A stretch of 6,714 nucleotides of DNA from Pusillimonas sp. UBA6240 (GTDB lineage Bacteria > Pseudomonadota > Gammaproteobacteria > Burkholderiales > Burkholderiaceae_B), in contig DJWC01000151.1 of assembly GCA_002441445.1 (NCBI GenBank), positions 29,483 to 36,196 of the forward strand. Reading direction: 5' to 3'. The position numbers and the translations under genes were made by a program. Of this stretch, positions 1 to 6,465 are shown in pieces (the stretch's first letter is position 1; each line of letters starts with the position of its first letter). The notes beneath the pieces were generated by a model that was given only the letters and a program-made list of their open reading frames with translations, was not told where the DNA came from and did not search any database.

Positions 1-834
1 GTTTCTGCTTGGCAGATAGATCACCGACACTTGCGGTCCGATGGGGGCATAGTCGGTCAATATGCGCTTGAGCTTGCCCGACCGTATCGCATCGGCCGCG
101 GTGAAATTGCTGATCATCGCGATCCCCAGGCCCGCCGTGGCCGCCTCGAGCAGCGTTTCGGCATTGTTGACGTTCAGCTGGCCCGACACGGTCTTGGTGA
201 ATACCTTGCCATCCTTTTGGAAAACCCATTCGCGATACCGTCCGGAGTGCAGCAGGACATAGGCCAGGCAGTGATGGCGGTCCAGGTCGTCGGGTGTGGA
301 AGGTTCGCCGTGGCGAGCCAGGTATTCAGGCGAGGCGCAGGCCACGAAGCGCAGATTGCAAAGCTTGCGCGCGATCAGGCGCGCGTCGGCGGGCTCGCCT
401 ATATGGACCGCGGCGTCGATGCCTTCGTAGGCCATGTCCACGGTCCTGTCGCTGAGTTCGACGTTGAGCACCAGATTGGGGTGCTTGTCGAGAAAGGCGG
501 GTATGGCGGGGATGATGACGCGCCGTCCGAAACCGACAGGCATATGCAGGCGCAGGCGCCCGTATGCCGCCGACGAAGACTTGCTGAGCATGTTCTCCGC
601 ATGCTCGATGTCCATGAGTATCTGCTGGCAGTGCTCGAAAAAGCTCTTGCCGTCGTCGGTCAGGCCGGCGGAGCGCGTGGTGCGCTGCAGTAGCTGGACG
701 CCCAATTCTTTTTCCAGCCGGGTGACGGATTTGCTGATCGCCGAGCCCGTCAAACCGAGCCTCTTGGCCGCCTCAGTAAAACTGCGAGCTTCCGCCACCG
801 CGACGAAGACACGCAATGAGTTCAGGTTTTCCAT
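1..834 (-). CDS. LysR-family transcriptional regulator, CrgA-like subgroup (C-terminus cut by window edge)
   Basis: This is a DNA-binding regulator, probably the local activator of the divergent catabolic genes. Read on the minus strand from the ATG at 834-832, 278 codons stay open to base 1. The protein begins MENLNSLRVFVAVAEARSFT and has a winged helix-turn-helix at about residues 1-60, with typical LysR residues (A22-A23, S31-A32-I33-S34, R39-L40-E41-L44-G45) and the R51-T52-T53-R54 end of the wing. A linker helix runs to about residue 88. The effector-binding domain starts at GRLRLHMPVGFGRR, and CASPEYLARHG follows further on; both match the CrgA-like subgroup. LysR proteins are usually near 300 residues, so about 20-30 are missing. 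The start is fixed by AAGGAG (844-849, complement) 9 nt upstream. No frameshift is seen. The effector is unknown; by context it is a substrate or intermediate of the operon at 1093 onward. Confidence 0.95.
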   Translation of the reverse strand, partial: MENLNSLRVFVAVAEARSFTEAAKRLGLTGSAISKSVTRLEKELGVQLLQRTTRSAGLTDDGKSFFEHCQQILMDIEHAENMLSKSSSAAYGRLRLHMPVGFGRRVIIPAIPAFLDKHPNLVLNVELSDRTVDMAYEGIDAAVHIGEPADARLIARKLCNLRFVACASPEYLARHGEPSTPDDLDRHHCLAYVLLHSGRYREWVFQKDGKVFTKTVSGQLNVNNAETLLEAATAGLGIAMISNFTAADAIRSGKLKRILTDYAPIGPQVSVIYLPSRN

Positions 835-851
835 GAATTCAGTCTCCTTAC

Positions 852-877
852 CCGCGGTACAAGCTCGCACACCGCGG
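852..877. repeat. 7-bp inverted repeat in the lysR leader
   Basis: CCGCGGT (852-858) and ACCGCGG (871-877) are perfect inverted copies separated by 12 nt. They lie 18-43 bp upstream of the lysR start. In the lysR transcript the stem would end 2 nt before the AAGGAG ribosome site, so it could be a leader hairpin affecting translation, or an operator dyad. In GC-rich DNA a 7-bp match can also occur by chance. Confidence 0.35.
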
Positions 878-942
878 CAGGCGCAAACCGGCCGCGCCAG
901 ATCGCTCCGTCAGTACTGTAAAGCCTGCTGGCCGGCTGATTG

Positions 943-957
943 ATGATTTTGATTCAT
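943..957. promoter_or_regulatory. Candidate LysR-type binding site (T-N11-A dyad)
   Basis: ATGA (943-946) and TCAT (954-957) form a perfect dyad around 7 nt. It extends to TGATGA/TCATCA (941-946 and 954-959). T944 and A956 give the T-N11-A signature of LysR-type recognition boxes. It sits in an AT-rich patch (about 937-1005) inside otherwise GC-rich DNA, between the divergent lysR and ene-reductase genes. Its centre (950) is about 65 bp upstream of the start site predicted from the promoter at 980-1008, the usual place for a LysR recognition site. The dyad and position are seen; binding is inferred. Confidence 0.6.
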
Positions 958-979
958 CAGTATTCTGAATTCTAACTAA

Positions 980-1008
980 TTGATCGCCTAAACATCCAAC
1001 ATTAGACT
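980..1008 (+). promoter_or_regulatory. Predicted sigma-70-type promoter of the catabolic operon
   Basis: TTGATC (980-985, 4 of 6 to TTGACA) is followed after exactly 17 nt by TAGACT (1003-1008, 4 of 6 to TATAAT). Transcription would start near 1015, giving a leader of about 78 nt before the ATG at 1093. The weak match suits an activator-dependent promoter. The short dyad ATTC-T-GAAT (962-970) just upstream could belong to the LysR activation site that normally abuts the -35 box. Confidence 0.45.
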
Positions 1009-1092
1009 GCCTGGAACTCAACGGACAAGAACTGGATTCAGCTTTTCGCGGCGCGGACCGCCCGGCCTGGAATCAGGGAGGAGAGCGAGACA

Positions 1093-3108
1093 ATGCTTCT
1101 GGAACAACCCGGCATGATTGGAGATCTGCGGCTCAAGAACAGGGTGGTCATGGCGCCCATGGGCACCAACTACAGCACCACCGATGGCTTGTCGACCGAG
1201 CGCGACAAGCAGTATTACGCCGAGCGCGCACGCGGCGGCGTGGCCATGATCATGACCGAGGCCATGGTGGTGACCGAGCATGCGCGCCCGCATCACAATT
1301 CCCTATGCTGTTATCACGACCGATTCATCCCCGGGCTTGCGAGCCTCGTGGAGGCCATCAAGAGCCACGATTGCCATGTCTTCGGGCAGCTCAACCATCG
1401 GGGCGGCCTGCTGCGGCGTTCCGTACTGAACATGGAACCGGTGGGGCCCTCGGCCTGGGTGAATCCGAATACCGGCGACTTGGTCCGTGAACTGGACAAG
1501 CGCGAGATTCGCGACATCCAGGCCCAGTTCGTGGCGGCGGCGCGGCGGCTCTGGATTGCGGGTTATGACGGCGTGGAAATCCACGCGGCGAATGGCTATC
1601 TGTTCCAGCAGTTCTTCAGTCCGCGCATCAACCGGCGCAATGACGAATACGGCGGCTCCATCGAGAACCGCATGCGTTTCCTGCTGGAAACCCTGGATCG
1701 CCTGCGCGCGGAGCTGCCCTCATTCCGGCTCATCGTCCGACTCAGCGTCAGCGAATTCACTGAGGGCGGCTATTCCGAAGCCGACATCATAGAACTGGCG
1801 CAAGCGGTCGAACGGGCGGGCGTGCACGCCATCGACCTGTCGGGGGGCAGCAACGAGAGCCCGCAGCTTTCCAAGCACTGCATACAGCCGCCGTCATTTC
1901 CTCGCGCCTACCTTGCCGATTATGCGCGCCCGATCCGGCAGGCGGTCGGCATTCCCGTGCTTGCTGCGGGCCGCATGGTCGAGCCCGCCGATGCCGAGCA
2001 CATGCTGGCCTCGGGCGGAGCCGATTTTGTTTCGCTCGGCCGCGCCCTGTATGCCGATCCGCATTGGTGTTTGAAGGCCTTCGGGAAGATCGAGGCGCCG
2101 ATACGGCAGTGCGTTGCCTGTAATGTGTGTTTCGAGCGGCTCACTCTGGAAAAGGATGTCGCCTGTGTGACCAATCCGATGATAGGCACCGAGTTCGAAT
2201 CCCTGGAGTATGCCGAGCCGCAATTGGCGGGGCATGCGGCGGCGGATCCCCGGCGCGTACTGGTGCTGGGCGCCGGCATAGCCGGCATGGAAGCCGCGCG
2301 CATTCTTTCCGCTTACGGCCATCAGGTGGAAGTCTGGGAGCAGGCGGCGCGGCCGGGCGGCCAAGTGCATCTGGCGGTCGCCGCGCCCGACAAGGAAGAA
2401 GTGCGGCCGGCCTGGACATATCGCTGGCGGGCGGCGCAGGAGCGGAACATTCCCGTGCGTTGCGGCATGTCGGCGACCCAGGCCGATATCGAGGCCTACG
2501 CGCCCGATTTCATCATGATGGCGACCGGCGCCAGGCCCGGGCCCGTCCCCGTCGATCTGAGCCGGCTTTCGCCCGCCGTCCGCGTGGCGCATGCCTGGGA
2601 TGTGCTCGCCGCGCTGGACGATATCTCCGACGGCGTAAGCGCCACCATCATTGGCGGCGGCATGGTGGGCGCCGAGGTCGCCGATGCCTTGCGCATCAAG
2701 CGGGCACGCATCACGGTGCTGGAAATGCGCGAAGGCATTGCGCTTGGCATGGCCCGGAACAATCGTCTCGAACTCGTGGACCGTCTTGCCGAATACGGCG
2801 TGCGCATCATCACCCGCAGCACGATTCTGGGCATCGACCAATCGCAGATCGAAATCCAGGAGCACGGAAAGGCGCCCGAACGCCTGGATATCGGCGGCAT
2901 GCTGATCTTCGCCACCGGGCCACGGCCGAATCTCGATCTGCTGCCCGCCGTGCAGGCCACCCGCATCCCCTATGCCCGCATCGGCGACTGCAATGTTCCG
3001 GGAGACTTTCTATCGGGTTTGCGCGACGCCTGTATGACCGCGCTCAGCGTGAACGCCTATGCCTCGCGCGGGGCTTTCGACCCGCATGGCGTACAGGCCA
3101 CAGCCTGA
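1093..3108 (+). CDS. FMN/4Fe-4S/FAD NAD(P)H-dependent ene-reductase (2,4-dienoyl-CoA reductase / BaiCD / old yellow enzyme family)
   Basis: This cytoplasmic flavoenzyme should pass electrons from NAD(P)H through FAD and a 4Fe-4S cluster to FMN, which reduces an activated C=C bond. Residues 1-335 form the old-yellow-enzyme TIM barrel, opening LRLKNRVVMAPMGT. The catalytic segment (157-196) has H164, N167 and Y169, then NRRNDEYGGSIENRMRF. An FMN-phosphate motif, SLGRALYADP, ends at residue 323. Cys340, 343, 346 and 358 (C-x2-C-x2-C-x11-C) are the cluster ligands. The C-terminal part has GxGxxG at 393-398 (FAD), ATGARP at 477-482, a second glycine motif GGGMVG at 521-526 (NAD(P)H), ATGPRP at 607-612 and the FAD-binding G631-D632. 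At 671 residues it matches full-length FadH-type enzymes (about 670). The start has AGGGAGGAG (1075-1083) 9 nt upstream. It is the first gene of the operon. The substrate could be an enoyl- or dienoyl-CoA, an enoate or an enone; an amine dehydrogenase of the TMADH type is less likely. Confidence 0.93.
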   Translation: MLLEQPGMIGDLRLKNRVVMAPMGTNYSTTDGLSTERDKQYYAERARGGVAMIMTEAMVVTEHARPHHNSLCCYHDRFIPGLASLVEAIKSHDCHVFGQLNHRGGLLRRSVLNMEPVGPSAWVNPNTGDLVRELDKREIRDIQAQFVAAARRLWIAGYDGVEIHAANGYLFQQFFSPRINRRNDEYGGSIENRMRFLLETLDRLRAELPSFRLIVRLSVSEFTEGGYSEADIIELAQAVERAGVHAIDLSGGSNESPQLSKHCIQPPSFPRAYLADYARPIRQAVGIPVLAAGRMVEPADAEHMLASGGADFVSLGRALYADPHWCLKAFGKIEAPIRQCVACNVCFERLTLEKDVACVTNPMIGTEFESLEYAEPQLAGHAAADPRRVLVLGAGIAGMEAARILSAYGHQVEVWEQAARPGGQVHLAVAAPDKEEVRPAWTYRWRAAQERNIPVRCGMSATQADIEAYAPDFIMMATGARPGPVPVDLSRLSPAVRVAHAWDVLAALDDISDGVSATIIGGGMVGAEVADALRIKRARITVLEMREGIALGMARNNRLELVDRLAEYGVRIITRSTILGIDQSQIEIQEHGKAPERLDIGGMLIFATGPRPNLDLLPAVQATRIPYARIGDCNVPGDFLSGLRDACMTALSVNAYASRGAFDPHGVQATA

Positions 3109-3147
3109 CGCCCCGGCGCCAGTCGCGACGGCCACCTACAACGACAT

Positions 3148-3152
3148 GGAAG
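3148..3152 (+). promoter_or_regulatory. Ribosome binding site deciding the MBL hydrolase start
   Basis: GGAAG lies 8 nt before the ATG at 3161. The other in-frame ATGs (3059, 3086, 3146) have no purine-rich site at a suitable distance, and the first two lie inside the ene-reductase gene. This favours 3161, though 3146 (five residues longer) cannot be excluded. Confidence 0.5.
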
Positions 3153-3160
3153 CAACAAAT

Positions 3161-3964
3161 ATGGAAGCAGCATTGCCCGAGTACGAAGTCTACGCAATCC
3201 GTTATGCCACCCGCGAAGGCTTTCGCAGGAATCATTTCATAGGCGGCGATCCGCATGACGCCCCCATGCCCATGGACTATTTCGTATGGCTCGTGCGGAA
3301 CCCGGAGCGCCTGTTTGTCGTCGACACGGGGTTCGGTCCCGAAGTCGCGGCCAAACGCGCAAGGCAGTTGCTGCGCACGCCGGCCGAGGGGCTGTCGCTG
3401 CTCGGCGTCGATGCCGCCGCCGTTCGGGACGTCATTGTGACGCATATGCACTACGACCATATCGGCACCTTCCATGCCTTCGAATCGGCGCGCTTCCATA
3501 TGCAGGATGACGAGATGGCCTACGCCACCGGCCGGCATATGAGGCAGCGGCAGTTCAACCACGGCTATGAAGTGGACGAAGTGGTCGGCATGGTGCGCAT
3601 GGTGTTCAAGGACCGTGTGAGCTTCTATCGGGGCGATGCCGAGCTCGCGCCGGGCGTCAGCATCCACCGCATAGGCGGCCATACCCATGGCCTGCAATGC
3701 GTGCGCGTGCATACGAAAAGAGGCTGGGTGGTGCTGGCGTCCGATTGCAGCCACTTCTACGAGCATTTCGAGAAGAAGCGCGCTTTCACCACGATGTTCA
3801 ACGTCGGCGAAGCCATCGATGGCTACGAAAGACTGCACGCGCTGGCGCAGACGCCGCGCCACATCATCCCGGGGCACGATCCGCTGGTCATGCGCCGCTA
3901 CCGGGCTGATTCGCCTGAACTGGAGGGTATCGTCGTGCGGCTCGACGAGGAACCTGTTGAGTGA
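3161..3964 (+). CDS. Metallo-beta-lactamase-fold hydrolase, N-acyl homoserine lactonase family
   Basis: This is a cytoplasmic dinuclear-metal hydrolase of the AiiA/AttM-related group, expected to open a lactone or hydrolyse an ester or thioester. Numbering from the ATG at 3161 (267 residues), the core motif HMHYDH supplies H95, H97, D99 and H100. H174 (in GGHTHG), D195 (in LASDCSHFY) and H239 (in IPGHD) complete all seven metal ligands, in the right order and spacing, so the enzyme should be active. The N-terminal part has the family pattern of a short strand leading to VDTGFGPE. The length fits the family (about 250-280). Classical AHL lactonases have a catalytic Tyr three residues after the bridging Asp; here that position is H198, with Y200 nearby. 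A catabolic substrate from the operon therefore seems likelier than quorum quenching. There is no signal peptide. The gene starts 52 nt after the ene-reductase stop, which suggests co-transcription. The exact substrate is unknown. Confidence 0.88.
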   Translation: MEAALPEYEVYAIRYATREGFRRNHFIGGDPHDAPMPMDYFVWLVRNPERLFVVDTGFGPEVAAKRARQLLRTPAEGLSLLGVDAAAVRDVIVTHMHYDHIGTFHAFESARFHMQDDEMAYATGRHMRQRQFNHGYEVDEVVGMVRMVFKDRVSFYRGDAELAPGVSIHRIGGHTHGLQCVRVHTKRGWVVLASDCSHFYEHFEKKRAFTTMFNVGEAIDGYERLHALAQTPRHIIPGHDPLVMRRYRADSPELEGIVVRLDEEPVE

Positions 3965-3999
3965 ACGCCGCAATACACAATACATCCATGCATAACGAT

Positions 4000-4004
4000 A
4001 GGAG
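4000..4004 (+). promoter_or_regulatory. Ribosome binding site deciding the Bug-protein start
   Basis: AGGAG stands 7 nt before the ATG at 4012. That start gives a standard signal peptide at the N-terminus. The upstream in-frame GTG at 3961 and ATG at 3988 would add 17 or 8 polar residues ahead of it and lack a comparable site. Confidence 0.75.
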
Positions 4005-4011
4005 ACTGGAC

Positions 4012-4980
4012 ATGCAGCCCATAAGAAGTTTTTTGCTCGCGACACTGTTGATGCTTCCCCTTGCGGCGCCCAATCAGGCGTTCGGCAAGTATCCGGAAAA
4101 GCCCATACGCGTACTGGTCGGATTCCCCGCCGGCGGCAGCGCGGACATCGTCGCCCGCATGGTGACCGAAGCAGTGGCCAAAGACTCCCCCTTTGAATTC
4201 GTCATAGAAAACCGCACGGGCGCCGGCGGCAATATCGCATTCGAAGGCACCGCCAATGCGGCGCCCGACGGCTATACATTGCTGTTCAGCACGCCGGGCG
4301 TCGCCATCAATCCCAGCCTTTACCGCAAGGTCAACTTCACGCAAGCCGACTTCACGCCCGTCGCCTTGGTGGGCGAGGCGCCGCTGATGTTCATGGTGCG
4401 GCCCACGCTGGGCATCAATACCCTGCAGGACCTGATCAAGGCGGGCAAGAAGGACCCTGAGGCCATCCGCTTTGCAAGTTCCGGCAACGGCAGCTCTTCC
4501 CATCTGGCCGCCGAAGTTTTCCGCAGCATGAGCGGCATGCAGTACCTGCATGTTCCCTATCGCGGCGGCGGAGCGGCCATCACGGATCTCATCGGCGGCC
4601 GGGTGGACATGACCGTGCTTCCCATTGCCGAAAGCATGCCTTACGTCAACGACGGAAAATTGCTTGCGCTGGGGCAATCGGGTGCGCGCCGCTCCGGCAT
4701 CGCGCCCAAGATCCCCACCATCGCCGAAGGCGGCGTGGAAGGCTATTCCGTGACGACCTGGTACATGCTGCTGGGCCCGAAGAATCTGCCCCAGCCGATC
4801 GTGCAGGACCTCTACCAGGCATTCAACCGGGCATTGAACGCGCCCGGACTGAAGAAAAGCCTGGAAGCCAGGGGCGTCGACGTGATCAACGCCGGGCCTG
4901 AACAGGCATCGGACTTCCTGGCCAAGCAGAGCGCCAGCTGGGCCAAGGCCATCGAGGCGTCCGGAACAAAACTCGATTGA
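4012..4980 (+). CDS. Bug/TctC-family tripartite tricarboxylate transporter substrate-binding protein
   Basis: This is a periplasmic solute-binding protein that captures a carboxylated compound, either for a TctAB-type membrane transporter or as a sensor. From the ATG at 4012 it has 322 residues, standard for the family (about 320-330). A signal peptide covers about residues 1-25: basic R5, a hydrophobic core FLLATLLMLPLAA, and a likely cut after AFG. The mature protein begins KYPEKPIRVLVGFPAGGS, the family hallmark, with GFPAGGSADIVAR at 37-49. ENRTGAGGNIA, then NAAPDGYT (P85-D86-G87-Y88-T89) and VPYRGGGAA (181-189) follow, as in other Bug proteins. No tctA or tctB gene lies in the window, so it may be an orphan that uses a transporter encoded elsewhere, as is common in Alcaligenaceae. 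It sits 47 nt after the hydrolase and 20 nt before the MmgE/PrpD gene. The ligand is probably the acid degraded by this operon, which is an inference from position. Confidence 0.94.
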   Translation: MQPIRSFLLATLLMLPLAAPNQAFGKYPEKPIRVLVGFPAGGSADIVARMVTEAVAKDSPFEFVIENRTGAGGNIAFEGTANAAPDGYTLLFSTPGVAINPSLYRKVNFTQADFTPVALVGEAPLMFMVRPTLGINTLQDLIKAGKKDPEAIRFASSGNGSSSHLAAEVFRSMSGMQYLHVPYRGGGAAITDLIGGRVDMTVLPIAESMPYVNDGKLLALGQSGARRSGIAPKIPTIAEGGVEGYSVTTWYMLLGPKNLPQPIVQDLYQAFNRALNAPGLKKSLEARGVDVINAGPEQASDFLAKQSASWAKAIEASGTKLD

Positions 4981-5000
4981 ATCAATAAGGAGCGCAGTAC

Positions 5001-6401
5001 ATGAGCCAGTCCAATCCTCCCCTGCTGGAAGGCGCCACGCGGGACCTGGCGGCTTTCGCCGCCGGCCTGAAGTATGACCAGATACCCGCCGGGGTGGTCG
5101 AGCGGCTGAAGACCAGCGTGCTCGACAGCATAGGGTGCTGCGTTTTCGGGGTGACATTGCCGTGGACCCGAAAAGTGCAATCCATGGTCGAGGAAGAGGG
5201 CGGCGCGCCCGTGGCTTCTATTTTCGGCAGCGGGCGCAAGAGTTCCGTATCGGGAGCGGTGCTGGTCAACGCCACCGCGGGGCATGCCTTTGAACTGGAT
5301 GACATCCACAAGGAATCCATCGTCCATCCCGGCTCCATCGCCTTGCCCGTCGCCCTGGCGCTGGCTGAAAAAACGGGAAGGCGGCGCGGCAAGGACATCA
5401 TCGCCGCCTTGGCGGCGGGCTATGAAATCGGCACGCGCGTGGGCAATGCCGCGACCATGAGCCTGTTCTTCAGGGGGTTCCATCCCCAAGGCACCTCGGG
5501 CGTCTTTGTGGCGGCCGCCACGGCAGCCCATATGCTGCAGCTCGATGCACGGCAGACGCAACATGCGCTCGGCATTGTCGGTTCCCAGGCGGGCGGCCTG
5601 ATGGCCGCCCAGGAAGGCGCCATGGTCAAGCGCTTTCACTCGGGCCGGGCCGCCCAAAGCGGGGTTTACGCCGCGCTGCTGGCCCAGAATGATTTCACCG
5701 GGATCGTCGATGTGCTGGAGGCATCCTACGGCGGCTATCTAAGCTCATACTCCGACAAGCCCAATCCCCGACGGCTCACCGACGATCTGGGTCGGGTTTG
5801 GGAAACCGGCACTATCGGCTACAAGCCCCATGCCAGCGTCACCAGCATCCATGCGGCGCTGGACGCGCTGGCGTCGATCATGCGCGACAAGCGGCTCGAG
5901 CCGGCCGACATCGCAGCCGTGGATGTCGGCGTCAGCCATATGACGCATGTCCATTGCGCTTGGCCATACAAGGCGCAGGGCGTGACCGCGGCCCAGATGA
6001 ACCTGTATTACGGCCTGGCCGTCATTGCATTCGATGGCGTGGCCTTCGTGGACCAGTACCGTGAAGACCGGCTGAACGATCCTCGCATCTTCGACTTCAT
6101 TGCACGCATTAATGCGCGGGTGGATCCCGACATCGACGCCATGGGGCCGGCTTTCCGGCATGCGGCCCGCGTAGCCGTCACGGCAGTGGATGGCCGCCGT
6201 TTCGAGAAGGAAATACTGCACAGGCGCGGAAGCCCGGAAAACCCCTTGTCGCAGGCGGACGTGGAGCACAAGTTCCGCAATGTGGTCCGTTCCTGCCTGG
6301 CGCCGCAAGCGATCGACGACATTGTCGCGCTATCAAAGCGGCTGGAGCAGATCGACGATGTGCAGCCTTTGCTGGACATCCTGGCTGCGCCGTCCGCCTG
6401 A
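5001..6401 (+). CDS. MmgE/PrpD family protein (methylcitrate dehydratase / aconitate decarboxylase-like)
   Basis: Members of this cytoplasmic family act on di- and tricarboxylates: 2-methylcitrate dehydratase (PrpD), cis-aconitate decarboxylase (CAD/ACOD1) and iminodisuccinate epimerase. The 466 residues are full length (family about 440-490). The helical domain opens with TRDLAAFAAGLKYDQIP and LDSIGCCVFG. Visible conserved positions are ELDD (98-101), H103 and H109 in HKESIVHPGS, H161 in FHPQGT, K210 in KRFHSGRAAQSG and K275 in YKPHASVTSIH. By motif position from memory, D100/D101, H109, H161, K210 and K275 fall where ACOD1 has its active-site Asp, His and Lys residues, so the protein looks catalytically competent. 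AAGGAG (4987-4992) lies 8 nt before the ATG. It begins 20 nt after the Bug gene and is followed 64 nt later by a second family member. Which reaction it performs cannot be told from the family alone. Confidence 0.92.
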   Translation: MSQSNPPLLEGATRDLAAFAAGLKYDQIPAGVVERLKTSVLDSIGCCVFGVTLPWTRKVQSMVEEEGGAPVASIFGSGRKSSVSGAVLVNATAGHAFELDDIHKESIVHPGSIALPVALALAEKTGRRRGKDIIAALAAGYEIGTRVGNAATMSLFFRGFHPQGTSGVFVAAATAAHMLQLDARQTQHALGIVGSQAGGLMAAQEGAMVKRFHSGRAAQSGVYAALLAQNDFTGIVDVLEASYGGYLSSYSDKPNPRRLTDDLGRVWETGTIGYKPHASVTSIHAALDALASIMRDKRLEPADIAAVDVGVSHMTHVHCAWPYKAQGVTAAQMNLYYGLAVIAFDGVAFVDQYREDRLNDPRIFDFIARINARVDPDIDAMGPAFRHAARVAVTAVDGRRFEKEILHRRGSPENPLSQADVEHKFRNVVRSCLAPQAIDDIVALSKRLEQIDDVQPLLDILAAPSA

Positions 6402-6465
6402 AACCTTTAACCATCCCACGAACTTCCTGTCCCCGAGACAGACCACCATTCGAGAAGAGAGCGCA

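Noticed and set aside
31..693. Plus-strand open frame (220 codons) over the first 700 bases
   Set aside because: It is antisense to the clear LysR gene on the minus strand, and no family pattern is seen in it.
1894..2865. Minus-strand open frame (323 codons) opposite the ene-reductase
   Set aside because: It is a shadow of the Fe-S and FAD/NAD domains on the plus strand, with low-complexity His/Gly/Arg-rich translation.
3059..3160. Longer N-terminus for the MBL hydrolase (starts at 3059 or 3086)
   Set aside because: These starts lie inside the ene-reductase gene, lack ribosome sites and add a Pro/Ala-rich stretch unlike the family N-terminus.
2127..3242. Plus-strand open frame (371 codons) in another frame of the ene-reductase
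   Set aside because: The translation is Arg/His/Gly-rich without motifs, while the main frame carries the Rossmann motifs.
3972..3984. AATACA direct repeat before the Bug gene
   Set aside because: Two 6-nt copies in a short AT-rich gap are not meaningful without more copies or conservation.
3961..4011. GTG start at 3961 overlapping the hydrolase stop (GTGA), suggesting translational coupling
   Set aside because: It would put 17 polar residues ahead of a normal signal peptide. The ATG at 4012 has AGGAG at 7 nt and gives the usual family N-terminus.
3044..4045. Minus-strand open frame (333 codons) opposite the MBL hydrolase
   Set aside because: The plus strand carries all seven metal ligands of the MBL family. 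The reverse frame has no recognisable domain.
3898..5157. Long minus-strand open frame (419 codons) across the Bug gene
   Set aside because: It is antisense to a protein with full family motifs, a signal peptide and a ribosome site. Its translation is rich in Arg, His and Gly with no recognisable domain, as expected for a shadow frame in GC-rich DNA.
6427..6441. Hairpin CTGTC-CCCGA-GACAG between the two MmgE/PrpD genes as a terminator
   Set aside because: The stem is only 5 bp, with no following T-run, in a 64-nt gap between co-directional related genes. It is more likely chance.
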